Shown here piece by piece: positions 34,171 to 47,200 of a stretch of 64,000 nt of DNA. Source of the DNA: Haliclona indistincta (Eukaryota > Porifera > Demospongiae > Haplosclerida > Chalinidae). The stretch lies in contig OZ024788.1 of the NCBI GenBank assembly GCA_964017065.1, forward strand, positions 3,984,887-4,048,886. Reading direction: 5' to 3'. Position 1 is the stretch's first letter. Every line of letters starts with the position of its first letter. A program made the translations under genes and the position numbers. The notes beneath the pieces are model-generated. The model did no database searches, had not been told where the DNA came from, and was given only the letters and a program-made list of their open reading frames with translations.

Positions 34171-37100
34171 AAATGAATTCCAGTAGCAATACATGAATGC
34201 ACATTATGAAGCATGTGTTCTATCGCACCGAGACAGACTGGCTATCCACAAACTCGAATTTACTACAGCGAAAATTCCTGCGTAGAACACAATTATGATA
34301 CGCACACATGCTAGCCAGTGCAGAGTCCAGCTCACACTGTGTGCACCTGGTAAGGGCACATAGGATAGTGAATTATGACAGCACCCGATTGTGAGGAATG
34401 TGATTGAAATTTGATATGATTGAATTTATTATACATCTGTTAGTATCTACTGTAACAACAGTATTGAGTATTACAGGGATAGACAAATGGATATAATTAT
34501 ACATCTGGTAGACTGTAACAACAGTATTGAGTATTATGGTAATATACATTGATAGACAATTGGATACATCTGAGTATTATGGTTATAATATACAGGATAG
34601 GCAAATGGATGGTAGTCTCAACAGTATTAAGTATTATGGGAACGGGAATATTGAGTACAGGATAGACAAACGGATACATGCATTTGGTGACTGGGCTAGC
34701 AGCCAAGCGTGCAACAATGCGCTGTATATACATGTGATTACTGAGTGTGGAGGCATTCTGTCAGCATATGTGTGAGTGTGATATTATTTTAATTCAAGCA
34801 TGCAGAGCGCACGCAGATGTGGTTTTCACATAATGGCTACAGACTGGGTGTGTGCTGGTGAATTAATAATTATTAAAAACCAAGACGAATTAGCAAGTGA
34901 AGATGGAATACCAACGAATGAAGAGATTACGGCAGTGATCAACCATAGCATGCAGAGATACTTAGAATTTTTTTGTAAATTAAAAAAAAATTATTGTTGA
35001 GCAAAAACAAAAATGTCAGTGAAAGAATGGATGCATAGAGGATCCATTTGACAGAGAGCTAAAAGCACGCTTTCAAATTAACCTGGAGAGATGATTTTGG
35101 CTAAAATTTTGACTTCAGTTAACAACCCTTTACACACTTAGCAGATGTTGTCGATAGACACGAGAAGTGCATGTCCAAGTGATGTAACATATGTGTAACA
35201 CAATCGCCGCCAACTGCACTGGTGTATAAGAGCTCCACATCACATGCTCATTGTCACTTGCTTACATAATACCCTTTGACACAGGAAGTCTCAATTAAAC
35301 TCAAATCCGTCTTTTGTTCAAAAGGGACTCTTTACAATGTACTTGTCGACATGTCAACTACCGAAGTACTCTATAATGTATGATCTATTAGGAATTATAT
35401 GCTCCAGTTGTCATAATTGGTAAAGTGTCAGTTGAAATCATCAGAGATTAACATTATTGAGGAATTATGATATACAAGAGGTTCCGTCAATACATTGCTT
35501 AAGTCAACCACATGGTTGTGATTGGCCCTGGTGGTCGCTTGATTAGACGATGATCAACAACGTCTCGAAGCACTTGAGTGGAGACGACTGACGGCGACCA
35601 GTAGTAAACTAGACTTGTAAGAGTTCAGATTTCGCTTGAACTCGCTACGTCAATAGGTTGAGCGGCGCCAGTTAACAAACCCTAATAATTTACCACAATC
35701 TAAAGCAAAATTTGATGATATTTTCGTACCCTTGCACAAAAAAATAATGACAAGCTAAGCTCTTGTAAGACTTTGTCCTAACAAGGCATTGCAGAAACAA
35801 ATAATAACACGTCTTAAACCGACTTTCTTATTGGGATCAGAGGTCAGACAGTTGAAGAAAGTTTTCAACAAGGAGATGCTCTGCTTGACAGATATAGAGC
35901 AATATTACAACCACTGTTGTTTTCAGATAAGAAGGGAAGTCACATAAGAGTGACCGCTGTGGAGAGTGCTTGTGTGATTGATAGTGGAGTACGCTACAGA
36001 ACAACAAAGACCACCAATTACGTTTCGAATATTTTCTCAGCGCACGTAAACACACTCATCTTCCGCTGATTCATACAAGTACAATGATAATGAGTTTACG
36101 TGCACACAAGAAAGCACCGATCATTCACCGCACGAGGCCCCATACTCACCAAACTACTCACGCTAGTCGATAATTTCAGCATTCCGATGTGGTGTACAGT
36201 GTACATACAGACACCATGCACCACCTGTCAATCTATTATTATAACACTTCGTTGCCATGGTTACCACTACAGAGTGTCCTTTGTGAAGATATGGCTTTCA
36301 AAGAAATGCACAAGCTAGTAGAAGGCTTGAACAACAAACTGGCTCGTATCAACAGCGCTAATGGATCACTTGCTATAGTACATAGCGCAAGGTTGACACA
36401 AGGGATAGGTGCGTGTATATACACCACGTCAAATGGGTTAAAATTAGCTGACATAAAGCAGCGCGTGCAAAGGACTAAGTTTGAACTCTTGGTACAAAAG
36501 CATTGACCACCTTGACGCATGATCATTGATTCGATTGGAACCCTATGATCGAGTTAGAATACACTGTCCTCATCTCAGAGGTACAAGTGATCTAATTTAG
36601 AGGACAGTGGAACAGTGACCTTTGAAAAAATTTCATTACTATAATAAGTTCACTGTGTATAAGTCACGCTCTAAAAATGACCAAACAGCAGGTTTCTATT
36701 CAAGCTAGGCCTTGAGTAAAATTAATGATGCATTTAGGGCGAGACATACTAGTTTGTATTGCTTAACCATCACTAGTGAAGGCTTTGTTTAAAGTGCTCT
36801 GAATTTGCAAATCTATTTGAGCAGGCTTCTGGAAAAGATTTTTAAAATGTGTTTTTCTACTGAGCTGCGTGTAATGATATTCGATTCACATTATATCACT
36901 CGACACGTGTGACACAAACACCACAGCATATGTTGAGACACCATTCTATACCAGATAACATTACCAGAGGACCATTCAAACATAACATACCATCACACAT
37001 ACAAGTGCACTGGGAGTAAAATTAGCACCGAACTCTCAAAAATTATACCGAACTTTCAAAACAAGAAGTGCTAAAATACAGTAATTTCAGCGAAGACAGC

Positions 37101-40046
37101 TGGTAGCAATTAATACCCATCTGTGAGTTGTCTTACGTCAGGAACACGTCATAAAACATGAAATATCGGATGTATTGCATTCCCATACAAACCGCTGTTA
37201 CACGAGCCGTGACTTACTAGAGGGCTACCAGTACATACATTGTCGCGCATTGTTGGGTAAAGGATTTTTAAACCATCATGACAAGTACTGCACTAAGACG
37301 ACAACCATCTACCACAATGTCTACTGGGATAGAGACTAGACACACACTAGGTGGAATTTAGTTAGCACGACTGCACTTTACGTGTACTTTCACAACCAAG
37401 AATGCATTAGCTACAGTACCTTGGGAAAGGGTTAATTCCCATCCATATAACTATACAGTGCCCCTCAAAAAAATCATTGTCAAAATGTTTAAAAAGTTTG
37501 TGTCTTTAGAGCGCTATGGTGACTAAAATAGCTCACAAGAGGGCTCAAAATTAAAATATAGAGACATACCCTAAGACTATGGTTTCACACAATAAAGATT
37601 CTGTGTAAAAGATCATTGTAACAGGCACTGTGCCCATACTATAATTGACTGCTATGCCCGTGCTAAACTAACTTATACTGAGATTGAAATTTTGAAACAC
37701 AGATACTAAACACATCAGAAAAGCTGCATTCAGAACAGTTTCTTGAAATCATAAATATTATACGTTATACACACACAAACCAAGTCTATTTCTTCTGCAA
37801 TATGCACAGACATGTAGGACACAGCTAGCATACAAGAACACCCACCACCTGGAAACATCCAGTAATTTGTGGGAGGATCGAGGGGTGACTAAAGTCGAAG
37901 GGAGAGGCTTTTTCAAGCTCAACCATGAAATGAGCAAATTGAGCACATAAGAGAATGGAAGATGATCAGAGACTGAACATAATAGTGCATGAAGAAATAC
38001 CAAGCAAGTATCTATCACCAAAGGCAGAATCACAACTTGTACACACCACAGAATACTGATCCTAGTCAACGTGTGTACTTGCAAGGGTATGTGTGTGTGT
38101 GTGTGTGTGTGATATCGTACCTGGGCATGCTACGAGCGATGTGTATCAGTTCTTTCCAGTTCCGGTGGTGAGGTAGAGTGCGTAGATGATGCTTAGGGAT
38201 GCGAATGGTGGTGGCTCCCTTGCTGATGAGAGAGAGGGGCATGGAGGAGGAAGTTGAGATGAGAGAACGAAGATCCTACAACAGAGAGATAATGAGTTAA
38301 TTACTGTATGAGATAATGAGTGAATCATAATGAGTGAATCATGATGAGTGAATCATGATGAGTGAATCACTGCATGAGTGTGTGGTTTCGAGCAATCACT
38401 TCCCAGGTGCTATGACAGAATCAATTTTATAGCAGTGACCGACACCATTTCAAAATTACTGACTATAGTTCAGTACGCTATTAGAATTCAAACTACATGT
38501 AACTCAGTGTGACATGCTGCTGAATTTTCTATTTTTGACATACAAATCTTTCAGTGTGTCATGTGTAGCAGATCGAGATCATGTCAACAATGTATTGAAT
38601 GACAACTAAAACATTATCTTCTACTACATATGGCGCATACACAATAACTACCTTGTGTCATATGACGTGATAACACGGAAGAAGTTATACTCATGTAACC
38701 TAATGACTATGCTGTATTCATAAACAAGCCTTCTAGTCTTTCTACATGAATTATTTGTTGCCTGTTGCTAAAATGGTTTTATAACGTGTCCACGAGGTTA
38801 CAAAATATCAGACTAGACTCTAAAGGAATGCTCAATTGTAGAGAGAAAGCTTGATAAAGATTCACAGAAATCCAGGATTACATATCTAAAAATGCATTAC
38901 AGTGGTTTCAATACTTCTTGCAATCTAAAAGCGTCAACCGTAGAGCGTAAACCGCATTCAAGCTGAATCACGCAATGTAATAAACCTTCCAAATAAGACA
39001 CAGATCATGATTTACGCTTTTGTGGGTGTGGCAAGAAGTAATAAAACCGCTGTACCTGCAGATGACCTGTAGCTAAGAGGGCTACCGTATTTCTTCTAAA
39101 GATTCGGCACCCCTTATTTTTCGGCACATTGTCACTGAAATGCGTACTAAACCTCTAAATTTTGGCAAGCGCTTTGGTTCTTCGTCACAGTAAGCCAGCA
39201 GCCTGACGTGAAAAGTCCTGTACTTCATGGAAGAGAGCTGTAGACGCGTTCTCGTTCAAACACGTGCTCGTCGCCACACCTCCAATTTTTCGGCGCTTCT
39301 GAACTTCTGCCACAATTACCTCCAAATATTGGGCAAGCAAATCTGAAATTATTTATTTTGTGCCGAATTTTTAGAAGAAATACGGTACATCAGGTACAAC
39401 TAGTTATAACAGGTGCATATCGTCTATAATAGCTCACACATAATGAGTGAGGGTAGAGTATCTCCAGTGATAGGAAGGGTCTTGGGTGTGGCTCCACTGG
39501 TAGATGAGAGCACTGGTTAGGGTACTTGAGACGCTGGTAGATAGCCTCGTCGCTGAACGGGTCATCAGGTGTAGCACCAGAGCTGCTGTAGGGACGGAAC
39601 TGAAACACAACCTGACGCACCACCTCGATCCTGCCCTGGGAGGAGATGGAAAGAGCATTCATATGAATTTATTACAACTCTTAGTATCAAATTTAGCCCA
39701 AATTTAACAAGGTCTTATAATGCAGCAGCCTTGAACTAGTAAAAACATTATGTGACAGTAGAAACTATTTGATCTGCTTGTAGTGCTCACAAGCTGATTT
39801 AATTCTGAGCATACCAGAACTGTTCTTAGAATTTTAGGTCTGCTTTCTAGTGTAAAATAAGTTACGGACCATTTGCAACCCGGACTGTTTTAAAACGGGC
39901 CAACAGGCTTTGAAACAGAAATACTGTCTGTATCGTATAAATGTAAGTGCAAATACCTCAGTAACAAGATGAATAAACTGTGATTCTTGTGTGTTCCTCT
40001 CCACGATCATATCATAGGTGTGCTGGTATCAAGAGAGACACTATCA

Positions 40047-40118
<72 letters not shown>

Positions 40119-43100
40119 ACGCACACGCACACACGCACACACACACTGACAAACCTTGACTAGACGACTGTACTTAGCCAGATTGATCAATGCCTCTTCC
40201 GGCCAGTCATTGAAAACACCACAATCACTGAGGAACATATATCAATGTTATGCACAGCTGTATACATTCCCGATGCAATACAAATTTACAATGTTTCTGC
40301 ACACGTCATGCATTACTTGTGTACAGTGTCTCAGTGTAGGGTGTACAAGATTCGATGCTCTTATTATTATGCTCCGTTTACATTCCTGCATTTCTCGATC
40401 AGTTTTCGTGTACGGTAGAATATCTAGAGGATCAAACTTGGTGATTGACTTAATCTTGGTGCCCAGCACATTTTTTTGAAAAAAACAAAACCTAAAAATA
40501 TTGTGTGTGGTACGGAACAGGGTAATTTTCGTGAGAATTTAATTGCACCAATTTCACACTATCCACAAAAAATTAAGACATGAAAAATTATACACAAGCG
40601 AAGGTGCTGGCAGCAAGTTTTAATAATAGTCATCACCAATAAAAGATGGAAGAATCCGCGAAAAGAGCAAAATTATTTTGCAGTCATTCACGAAACTAAT
40701 TTTGAATCCTTTTTATTCTGAATGAATAAGCAAGAATGCTGAAAGGTGTAAGGCAAAAATATAACAAAGTAAAAGTAAAAACATGGTCTATCTTACTTGA
40801 AGTGTTGTAATATCATCGTTTGTTGTTTCTGGAAGTCCATCGTGAAGACACGGCCGAACACATCCTTATCAAGAACCAGCAGCTCAGCTTTCTCACGAGT
40901 GGTGACAGTAGCTGTTCGGTTCACATTGTGTATCAATGCAACCTCCTAACAAGAAAAATAAAAACTTCGATAAATTACACTACGACTAGTCAAGAAATTT
41001 TTTTGCATAACATCATAATTATGATTAATTGTACTCCGTAATGACATTTTAGGCCCTGCTTGCACATCGTGTGTCAAGTGCATATTTTCTGCAGCTCTCA
41101 TCAACCTCCTAACAAGTTTATAATCAGCCTCGATGATTTACAATTATGACAAACATTATGTGAATACTGTTATTTTTTATTTGAGACATTTATGTAAATA
41201 TTTATAATTTATATATACAACAGGAACTGCTATATAATTTTTTCTTTTCATTATGACAAAAGTCAAGAAATATTTTTGCAAAAGCTCTCTTATAAAATTA
41301 ATGCATCTTTTTTCTTCTTGTGGAAAAATAAGTGCATTGCACCTAATAACGTAGCAATATGAACACAAAATTTTGCAATGAACACACAATTTTGCAATGC
41401 TCTGCTACGTAGGAGGTTTACAGAATTGAACCCTAACACAAAATTGTACGTGATTGATAAAATTTGATATTATTATTATTTCCCCTTTCTCTCTCTTTGG
41501 TCTCTTATACTCACTCCAACTAAGTCGCCAGTTTTCTGTGTGCACAGGGTACGATAGTAGCTCCGCCCTCCACTGTTAGTATTGTGACTACTGTCCTCTT
41601 GCTCCTGTATGTTCACGAACAGACTGCCGGAGAATATGAAGTAACAGCAGACTCCAGGATGGCCTGACTTCAGTAACACATGCCGCTTGTCGACACTGGA
41701 AAAAAAACACAAAAAAGCAGTTAAACTTTTTCATAGCTACCTAAAAGATAAATTCGTATCGCACAGAATATTTTTTCTTCAGTCATTCAACTTGGACTAT
41801 GCACTATAACAATGCTCAACAGACTCTATAACCAACAATTTGAGAGTCCTAACTTCTAATGCATCTCGAAGAAAGCCTGTTTGGATTCACTATTTGTAAT
41901 TCATGCACACATACACACACACCTTACCATAAGTATTGGCAGTGGCGGGCAAAGTCATCTTGCTGTACGGAAGCTAGTGTGTCCTTGAATGTCTTGATGG
42001 TGCGGAACAAAGCGGCTAGTCGACGCACGTCAGCCACTGTCCTGTCTCGTGGTGCCTGCTGCATCACTATGCGTGCCCACACAGGAGTAGTGGTAGTTGA
42101 TGAGGAAAAGAACTCTTGTCGGTTGAAAGAGAGCTTCTTTGTGAAAAAGTTAGTCTCCATCGAATAGTAGTTGAGCTGTATAAAAAATGGTATGTCAAAC
42201 TAGCTTAAAAAGTTCATGATTGGGAAATGTTTTCAGGGTCAAAAATTAAATTTGCCGTTTGTTTGTTAAACACACAAAATTGAATATAACCTTTTTCAGA
42301 ATTGCACAGAATGTATGTTTTTTAAAACTTTCGAACTATATTTACCAGTCGTTTGGTAAAAAGCCCTACATACTGCAAACAATAGTCACTATCTCCACCA
42401 TCACTATCTCCACCCTCACCCTCACTATTTACAAACCATCACCTCCTCAAGTGTCTCGTGTATCACAGGTCCCTCTCCGATGACCTCCCTCACTATCAGT
42501 CTCACTCTGACCACCATCCTCACTAGCCGAATAGCACGACGAAACTTAGCGGCCAACTACAACACAAAGAAACAAGTTATATAGCACTTAGATCTTATAA
42601 TGCACTTACAACAAACATCTTATAATGATCTTACAACAAACATCTTATAATGCACAGCAAAAATTCCTTCAATAGACAAAGGGTGGAAATAGTACATCAA
42701 AGTCGACATTTTTGTTTAAAAACATATTTTTGAGTGTTCACTGTAGTCAATGATGTCCATTTGCAAACAAGCACTCCTTTTACAACAAAAACAATAATTC
42801 TACAAGTCTAGAAAAAATACAACCAATTGAACAGTCAAGCTAGGCAAGAATGTACAGTGTAGTGATTGGGAGTTAGGCTTTCTACGCACCACCACACTGC
42901 GAGAAAGGCAGCTCGGCTTGCAGGTTTTGTTTCTCTGTGATAAAGCTGCCTAATTTGCAAACTCTGCTGGCGCTTGTCCCGCTGCAGAGCACCAAACTGC
43001 CTACCACGCGCCCAGCCACTCACTATACAGGCGGCATTCCCACCAACAAAGCGGCGCATTATCCTACGAACTGGAAAAGGTCTATACTCACCTCTCGTGA

Positions 43101-43547
43101 AGTCAGTCTTGGTTTGAGTTCGTGCACAACAAGTTGAGAGCCGATTGATGATCCTAGAGTCACTGAGCTTATCATAGAAGATGTTGACAAGTTATTCTTT
43201 GCTCGATCAGATCTTCGTCTTGAGCGCAGCGTCGCAACAATTTGATTTCTGAGGTCGGATTGTTGAGAAGACTTTAGCAAAGGACTGTGAATAGTTGGCA
43301 GGTTAAGATAAGAAAGAGTTGTGTAGCGACTTTTAGCGGAGTCAGCCTGCTTATCGAAAGTATCACTGTCACTATCCTCCTTCTTCACGACGAGCGGCGG
43401 GAAGGATTCGTTTGAAATTGCTCGTGATATTCTGTGTTTCAATTTAGGGCGACTTATTTTATCACCTTCAACTAAACCGGCAGAATTTATTGGTCGAGGG
43501 TGAGGCGGTGCCACAGTCAGGGTAGGAGGGGGCTGAAGAAACGCCAT
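25462..43547 (-). CDS. CNBD2-like cyclic-nucleotide-binding domain protein, eleven exons
   Basis: Exons in order: 43547-43092, 42996-42886 (weaker), 42556-42443, 42175-41928, 41695-41515, 40945-40797, 40227-40155, 40022-39957, 39635-39438, 38275-38121, 25807-25462. Phases agree at every joint, giving 698 aa. The N-terminus is basic and disordered. Exon 3 begins LAAKFRRAIRLVRMVVR, a helix like that near the start of vertebrate CNBD2. The cyclic-nucleotide pocket is in exons 5-6: FIFSGSLFVNI, then GDLVGEVALIHNVNRTATV, which keeps the Glu and Arg of the phosphate-binding cassette. Exon 10 has LISKGATTIRIP. The final exon has YPSDEVLSQVYQEHLQW and a Cys/His-rich stretch. CNBD2 binds cAMP and is linked to sperm function in mammals (family knowledge). 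The 12.3 kb last intron contains a gap, so an extra exon there cannot be excluded. Confidence 0.78.
26788..27035. repeat. GA-rich microsatellite next to the first gap
   Basis: Purine-only sequence of gaga and ggga units ending 12 bp before the N run, a likely cause of the assembly break. Confidence 0.95.
27048..27247. other. scaffold gap, 200 N
   Basis: Exactly 200 unknown bases. The left flank aagtagtcaatgat and the right flank aagtcgtcaatgat are almost the same, so the two contig ends may overlap and the true gap could be small. Confidence 0.99.
27723..27782. repeat. 30-bp tandem duplication
   Basis: Two adjacent copies of catagattacacaggtacca followed by agaaagcgaa. Confidence 0.85.
28626..28739. 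repeat. fold-back element with perfect 32-bp arms
   Basis: Bases 28626-28657 (starting agagcgtcatcttcatgcac) are the exact reverse complement of 28708-28739, with a 50-bp loop. The right arm plus part of the loop (tcagagactgaac, gatgatcagag) recurs at 37951-37995, and in inverted orientation at 51425-51478, with a short match at 49645-49662. This looks like a dispersed family; the hairpin form is unique here. Confidence 0.85.
31515..31591. repeat. CT microsatellite
   Basis: (ct)n with a ccct interruption. Confidence 0.95.
32160..32232 (+). mobile_element. possible tRNA-derived SINE head
   Basis: The sequence contains gggttcaaatcc, a strong Pol III B box, preceded by an imperfect tRNA-like stem (ttgaattgagaactcaa) and followed by a run of seven T. 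No good cloverleaf forms, so a decayed tRNA-derived SINE is the likely reading. Confidence 0.35.
33586..33651 (+). mobile_element. possible tRNA-derived SINE head
   Basis: An A-box-like ttgggcagtgtgg is followed 35 bp later by gcggttcgattca, a B-box match. The spacing fits a tRNA-like promoter, but the arms do not pair well. Confidence 0.3.
34122..34168. repeat. CT microsatellite
   Basis: Pure (ct)n. Confidence 0.95.
38314..38371. repeat. 14-bp tandem repeat, four copies
   Basis: The unit atgagtgaatcatg is repeated four times in the intron between exons 9 and 10 of the CNBD2-like gene. Confidence 0.85.
39083..39387. mobile_element. MITE with TACCGTATTT terminal inverted repeats
   Basis: Left end taccgtatttcttctaaaga and right end tttttagaagaaatacggta are inverted copies over about 28 bp with few mismatches, continuing into ttcggcac/gtgccgaa. 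The 305-bp element lies in an intron and has no ORF. The outer TA on each side fits a TA target duplication, as made by Tc1/mariner-type transposases. Confidence 0.8.
40051..40146. repeat. CA microsatellite
   Basis: (ca)n with cgca interruptions toward the right, next to the donor of exon 7 of the CNBD2-like gene. Confidence 0.95.
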
Positions 43548-44263
43548 TGCTCACGAAAGAGGTGATATCATTGGGTAAATGCGGTCATCAGCTCACGTGA
43601 GCAAAGATGTTAGGATTTGCGAGGTGAAGCTGCTTCTCTCTGCTCTGTCTCTACAGCGTCTCTCCTCCTTGGTAACGGGGTGGTGTAGGCGGAGATTGCC
43701 ACCTCGAGAGGCGTTGATCGCCAACTTCCTCACATCTTGTTACTTGTCTCACGTGCCGGTTGAGAGTCGATTTTGAACGTGGGATGCGTCTTGCTACAAA
43801 GAGAGCGCCAGGGATAGAGTAGCGTGTGAACACATTTACTCGATTACTGCAAACATTCTCAGCTGACCAAGGAGAATCCCGCCAAATACACGTGGGAATG
43901 CGGGCTCTGCACGTGACGTGAGAGCATCCGTCTAGTATACCGCAGTATAACTCGATGCAGTAGTGACAGTACAGTGTACATCTAATGATCCACAATGTAA
44001 CGTATACAACTACCTGCTGCAGCTTTCATTTTAATTTGGAAAGATAATGATGACATTATAAACAAAAAGCTTGTAACAAAAGCACGTACTATAGCAGTGA
44101 GATAAGCAACAGGTGGAGAAGTAAGCTGTGAGTGTCAGCAGGTGATTTTAGTGTAACAATCAAGGGACAAAATGAAATATTGATTTCAGTAGAACGAGAT
44201 AAAGTTCCAGAAGCGGAGAGTAGCGAAAGAAGATGAACGAGGCATGTCCGTGCTGATTGCATG
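43548..44263. other. spacer between the CNBD2-like gene start and the Roco gene end
   Basis: Should hold the CNBD2-like promoter and the Roco 3' UTR. It contains a 153-bp segment duplicated upstream of the Roco gene, with two cacgtg E-boxes, and a further cacgtg near 43594. No coding sequence was recognised. Confidence 0.5.
43743..43895. repeat. duplicated promoter-side segment, copy A
   Basis: Starts cttgtctcacgtgccggttg and ends ccgccaaatacacgtgg; about 90% like 48432-48574 by eye, same orientation. It lies 196 bp upstream of the CNBD2-like start codon. Both copies keep the two cacgtg hexamers at their ends. Confidence 0.85.
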
Positions 44264-47200
44264 CTAGATAGTTGACTGTTCCTTCATAGCTCTTTTCAGC
44301 ACTAACCGTGATGGGAGACCCATCTTAGTGACATTGTCTTGTTGGTGTAGCCACGCTGCCAACATCTCCCTTTTGCAGTCATCTACCTTGTAATGATTTT
44401 CTATCTTTATCTTTTCCAGTGTAGGATAGTGCAGACCAAGTTCTAAACCAAGATTTTTCCAACAAACAACTCCCTTCGCAAGTTTAATTACTTCAGCCAA
44501 ATCATTAATACCTGAACAAATAAACACATGAAAGTCACAAATTAAGTGTCAGGCACATAATTATGTAGCTCACTGAGGGTATCTGAGTTATCACCATTAG
44601 TGGATGGATCATTGTCCTCACTCAAGAAGTCCTCTTCATCCTTCCCAGCCATCTCCTGTACAAATCAAAGCCAACATCACATACTATGTACCGTACAGCC
44701 ACACAGCTCACCAGAAGATTCATGCCAGTGAATATACTCAGCTTATCTAGATACTCTTTTATCTCACTGATTTTCTGAAACTCATTCAGCTTACAACTTG
44801 AGCCGCAGTACGACTTTACCTCCTGTAGGATAGAATCAGGAACTGGCTGGTCAGCCATGACTGGGTTGATTAGTTGACGGACGGAAGATAAACTAAGATG
44901 GTGATATGGCTCAAAAGGAAGCTCTTCCAATTTTAAGTAGCCACGTCCATCTTTATAACTTGGAACACCTTTTTCTCGACAAAGCATTGATTGAGCGATG
45001 AGATGGATGTCAAAGAGGTCAGAATCAGGCAAAGTATTCAAAGGATATTGTTGAACGAGCTTGGGAGAGACTACGAACTCGCATATATTAAGACTAGAGC
45101 AATACCGCTGTTGGAGGTAACGAACTAGAGCAACGAGAGAACTACGAAGTTTAGCATGTTTAACTTGATCAGTGTCTTCACATGACATGGCCATCAACAC
45201 ACATCTGTTGTTGTCAAGAAGCTCTATCACTGTTGTGATGTTGCCAAGATTTCTCCAGAAAATGCCATTTCTCCAGACAGTACATATGCGGTGAAGATTA
45301 CCAACTGAAGGTGCAGTAACACGAGACTTAAGTGGAAACATGTATGCTACTGAAAGAAGAAGAACGTGAAGAAAACGAGAACTCAAAAACTCGTTTGGAT
45401 CCATACATCTTAGACACCAGCCGAACTTCAGATTTTGTTTTCCTTGCTGGAAAAGGTTTTTTGGTCTTTCTGCTTCAACAAGACCAGGAAAAAAGAGGAA
45501 ATCACGAGCTGTAGTGGAGTCAGAGTGTATAGACTCAAGGTTGGTATACTGGAACACTAATGGATCCATTGGTTGACAAAAATACAACGATATAAGAAAT
45601 TCAATGAGCATTTCTATGTTGTACATAGGAAAAACTTTCTCAAGGTTAGAAATACGTACTATGCCAGTATTGCTGGCAATATCATGATGTTCCGTAAAAT
45701 GCTCAGGAGCAAATAGTGTTCCATTGATTTCTTTAAGCAATATCTCTGTTTTTACAACAATCCAACTGTTTTGGGAGTGAGGCTGATGTATGAAGAGAAC
45801 AAGTCCTTTGTCATTGAGTGTCGTAAGAATTTCTGTGAGTACAGCCTGATCATTGGGAAGAGAGGCATCATTTTCCTCATTGACTGCAGTGAAAAGTTCC
45901 TGTAGTGTGCAGACTTTCACGTTCAACTTGTGTAAGAAAGCATAGACAACGTGACAATAGTAGCTGATACTAGGCTGATTAGCATTGATGGCTTTCTGGC
46001 TGTTGGTAAGCAAGTTGATTAAATCGTGTGAATTACTCCTTGCATAACGACAATCCATACTAATGTACCCACTATTATGCTGACGCTTTACTTTCTTATT
46101 AGCAATCTTTTCCAACAGTAAGCTCTTACTTTTCACTTCTTCCGATGATGCTACCTGATCACTATGACTACCTACAATCACAACATGTGATGTAGCCTCA
46201 GCTGTGCACATTGTGCAGGCATTGTCGATAAAGCTAAGCCAGTACTGAAGTGACTTGCGAGTATCACTTTCATTCTTGCTCAGGTCTACCATACAAAGAA
46301 AAATTGCTGCCGATCTTTGCATCACTTGCTCGAGCACAGCAGTATGGCTTGAGTAGTATTCTTGTTGTCCAGCAAAATCATACATAATAAAATTTCCCAG
46401 TTGCTTACTCTGAATGTAGTGTGGAATAATTCCTGCCGTAAGTAATTCAACATCTGTGACACAATCTGCAGGCACATCAGAATTAGTTGCATTGGCTAGA
46501 TGAACAAGGCATTTAGCTATTGTAGTCTTTCCAACTCCGCTGTTTCCAATGAGGATTAATTTGGTGAACATATGTACAGGGAAGGATATCCTGCACTCTT
46601 CGAATGGTTCAAAAAGCTTGATAATGTTATAATCTTGACTAGCAAAGTACAATGCAGTATAGCCAGACTTGTTCTCGTCCAATGGATTCACACGTCCAGT
46701 CGACAGAAGATATTTTACAATGTGAGCCCATTTATTATAGCAAGCCAAATGGAGTGGCGTCCATCCATTACCGTCCTTGCTTGAGGAGTTACAGTGTGCT
46801 TTGTTGATGAGGTACTGAGTGATTTTGAGGTCACCATTACTACAAGAAAAGTGAAGTGGTGTCCAGCCATCATTGTTCTCACATGATGGATCGCATTTTC
46901 CCTCACTGATGAGGTACTGGGCAATGTCGAGAAAACCATTACTACAAGCATAGTGGAGTGGTGTCTCGCCAATGTTGTTTTGATATGCCACGTCACATTT
47001 TAGTTCACTAACAAAATATTCGGCAATATTAAGATGACCGTTCTGACAAGCAATGTGAAGCGGTGTTTCGCCAACTCTATTCTTACACGATGGGTCGCAT
47101 TTTGCCGCACAAATAAGATACTTGGCAAATTCAAGGTGACCTTTTTCACTAACATAATGAAGTGATGTCCAGCCAGTAATAATGTTAGCATGCGATGGAT

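Larger units (their letters stand above)
25808..38120. other. 12.3 kb intron of the CNBD2-like gene, repeats and a gap
   Basis: No coding gene was recognised in this intron. It holds a GA-rich microsatellite, the first scaffold gap, a 30-bp tandem duplication (27723-27782), a fold-back repeat at 28626-28739, tRNA-like SINE candidates at 32160-32230 and 33586-33651, CT microsatellites, an imperfect 75-bp tandem repeat (32793-32927) and an imperfect 60-bp one (34440-34680). Frames such as 36189-36506 and 31255-31602 were examined and show no domain. Confidence 0.5.

Noticed and set aside
36100..36318. Frames near a TATA-like stretch in the large intron
   Set aside because: Short and without codon bias or recognisable motifs.
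36189..36506. 105-codon frame in the large intron
   Set aside because: No domain, no splice context and an overlapping equal-sized antisense frame; likely chance.
43059..43547. First CNBD2-like exon as a separate 162-aa protein
   Set aside because: A good donor at 43091 and an in-phase acceptor at 42997 allow joining to downstream exons; the ten extra residues would be intron translation. The second exon remains the weakest call.
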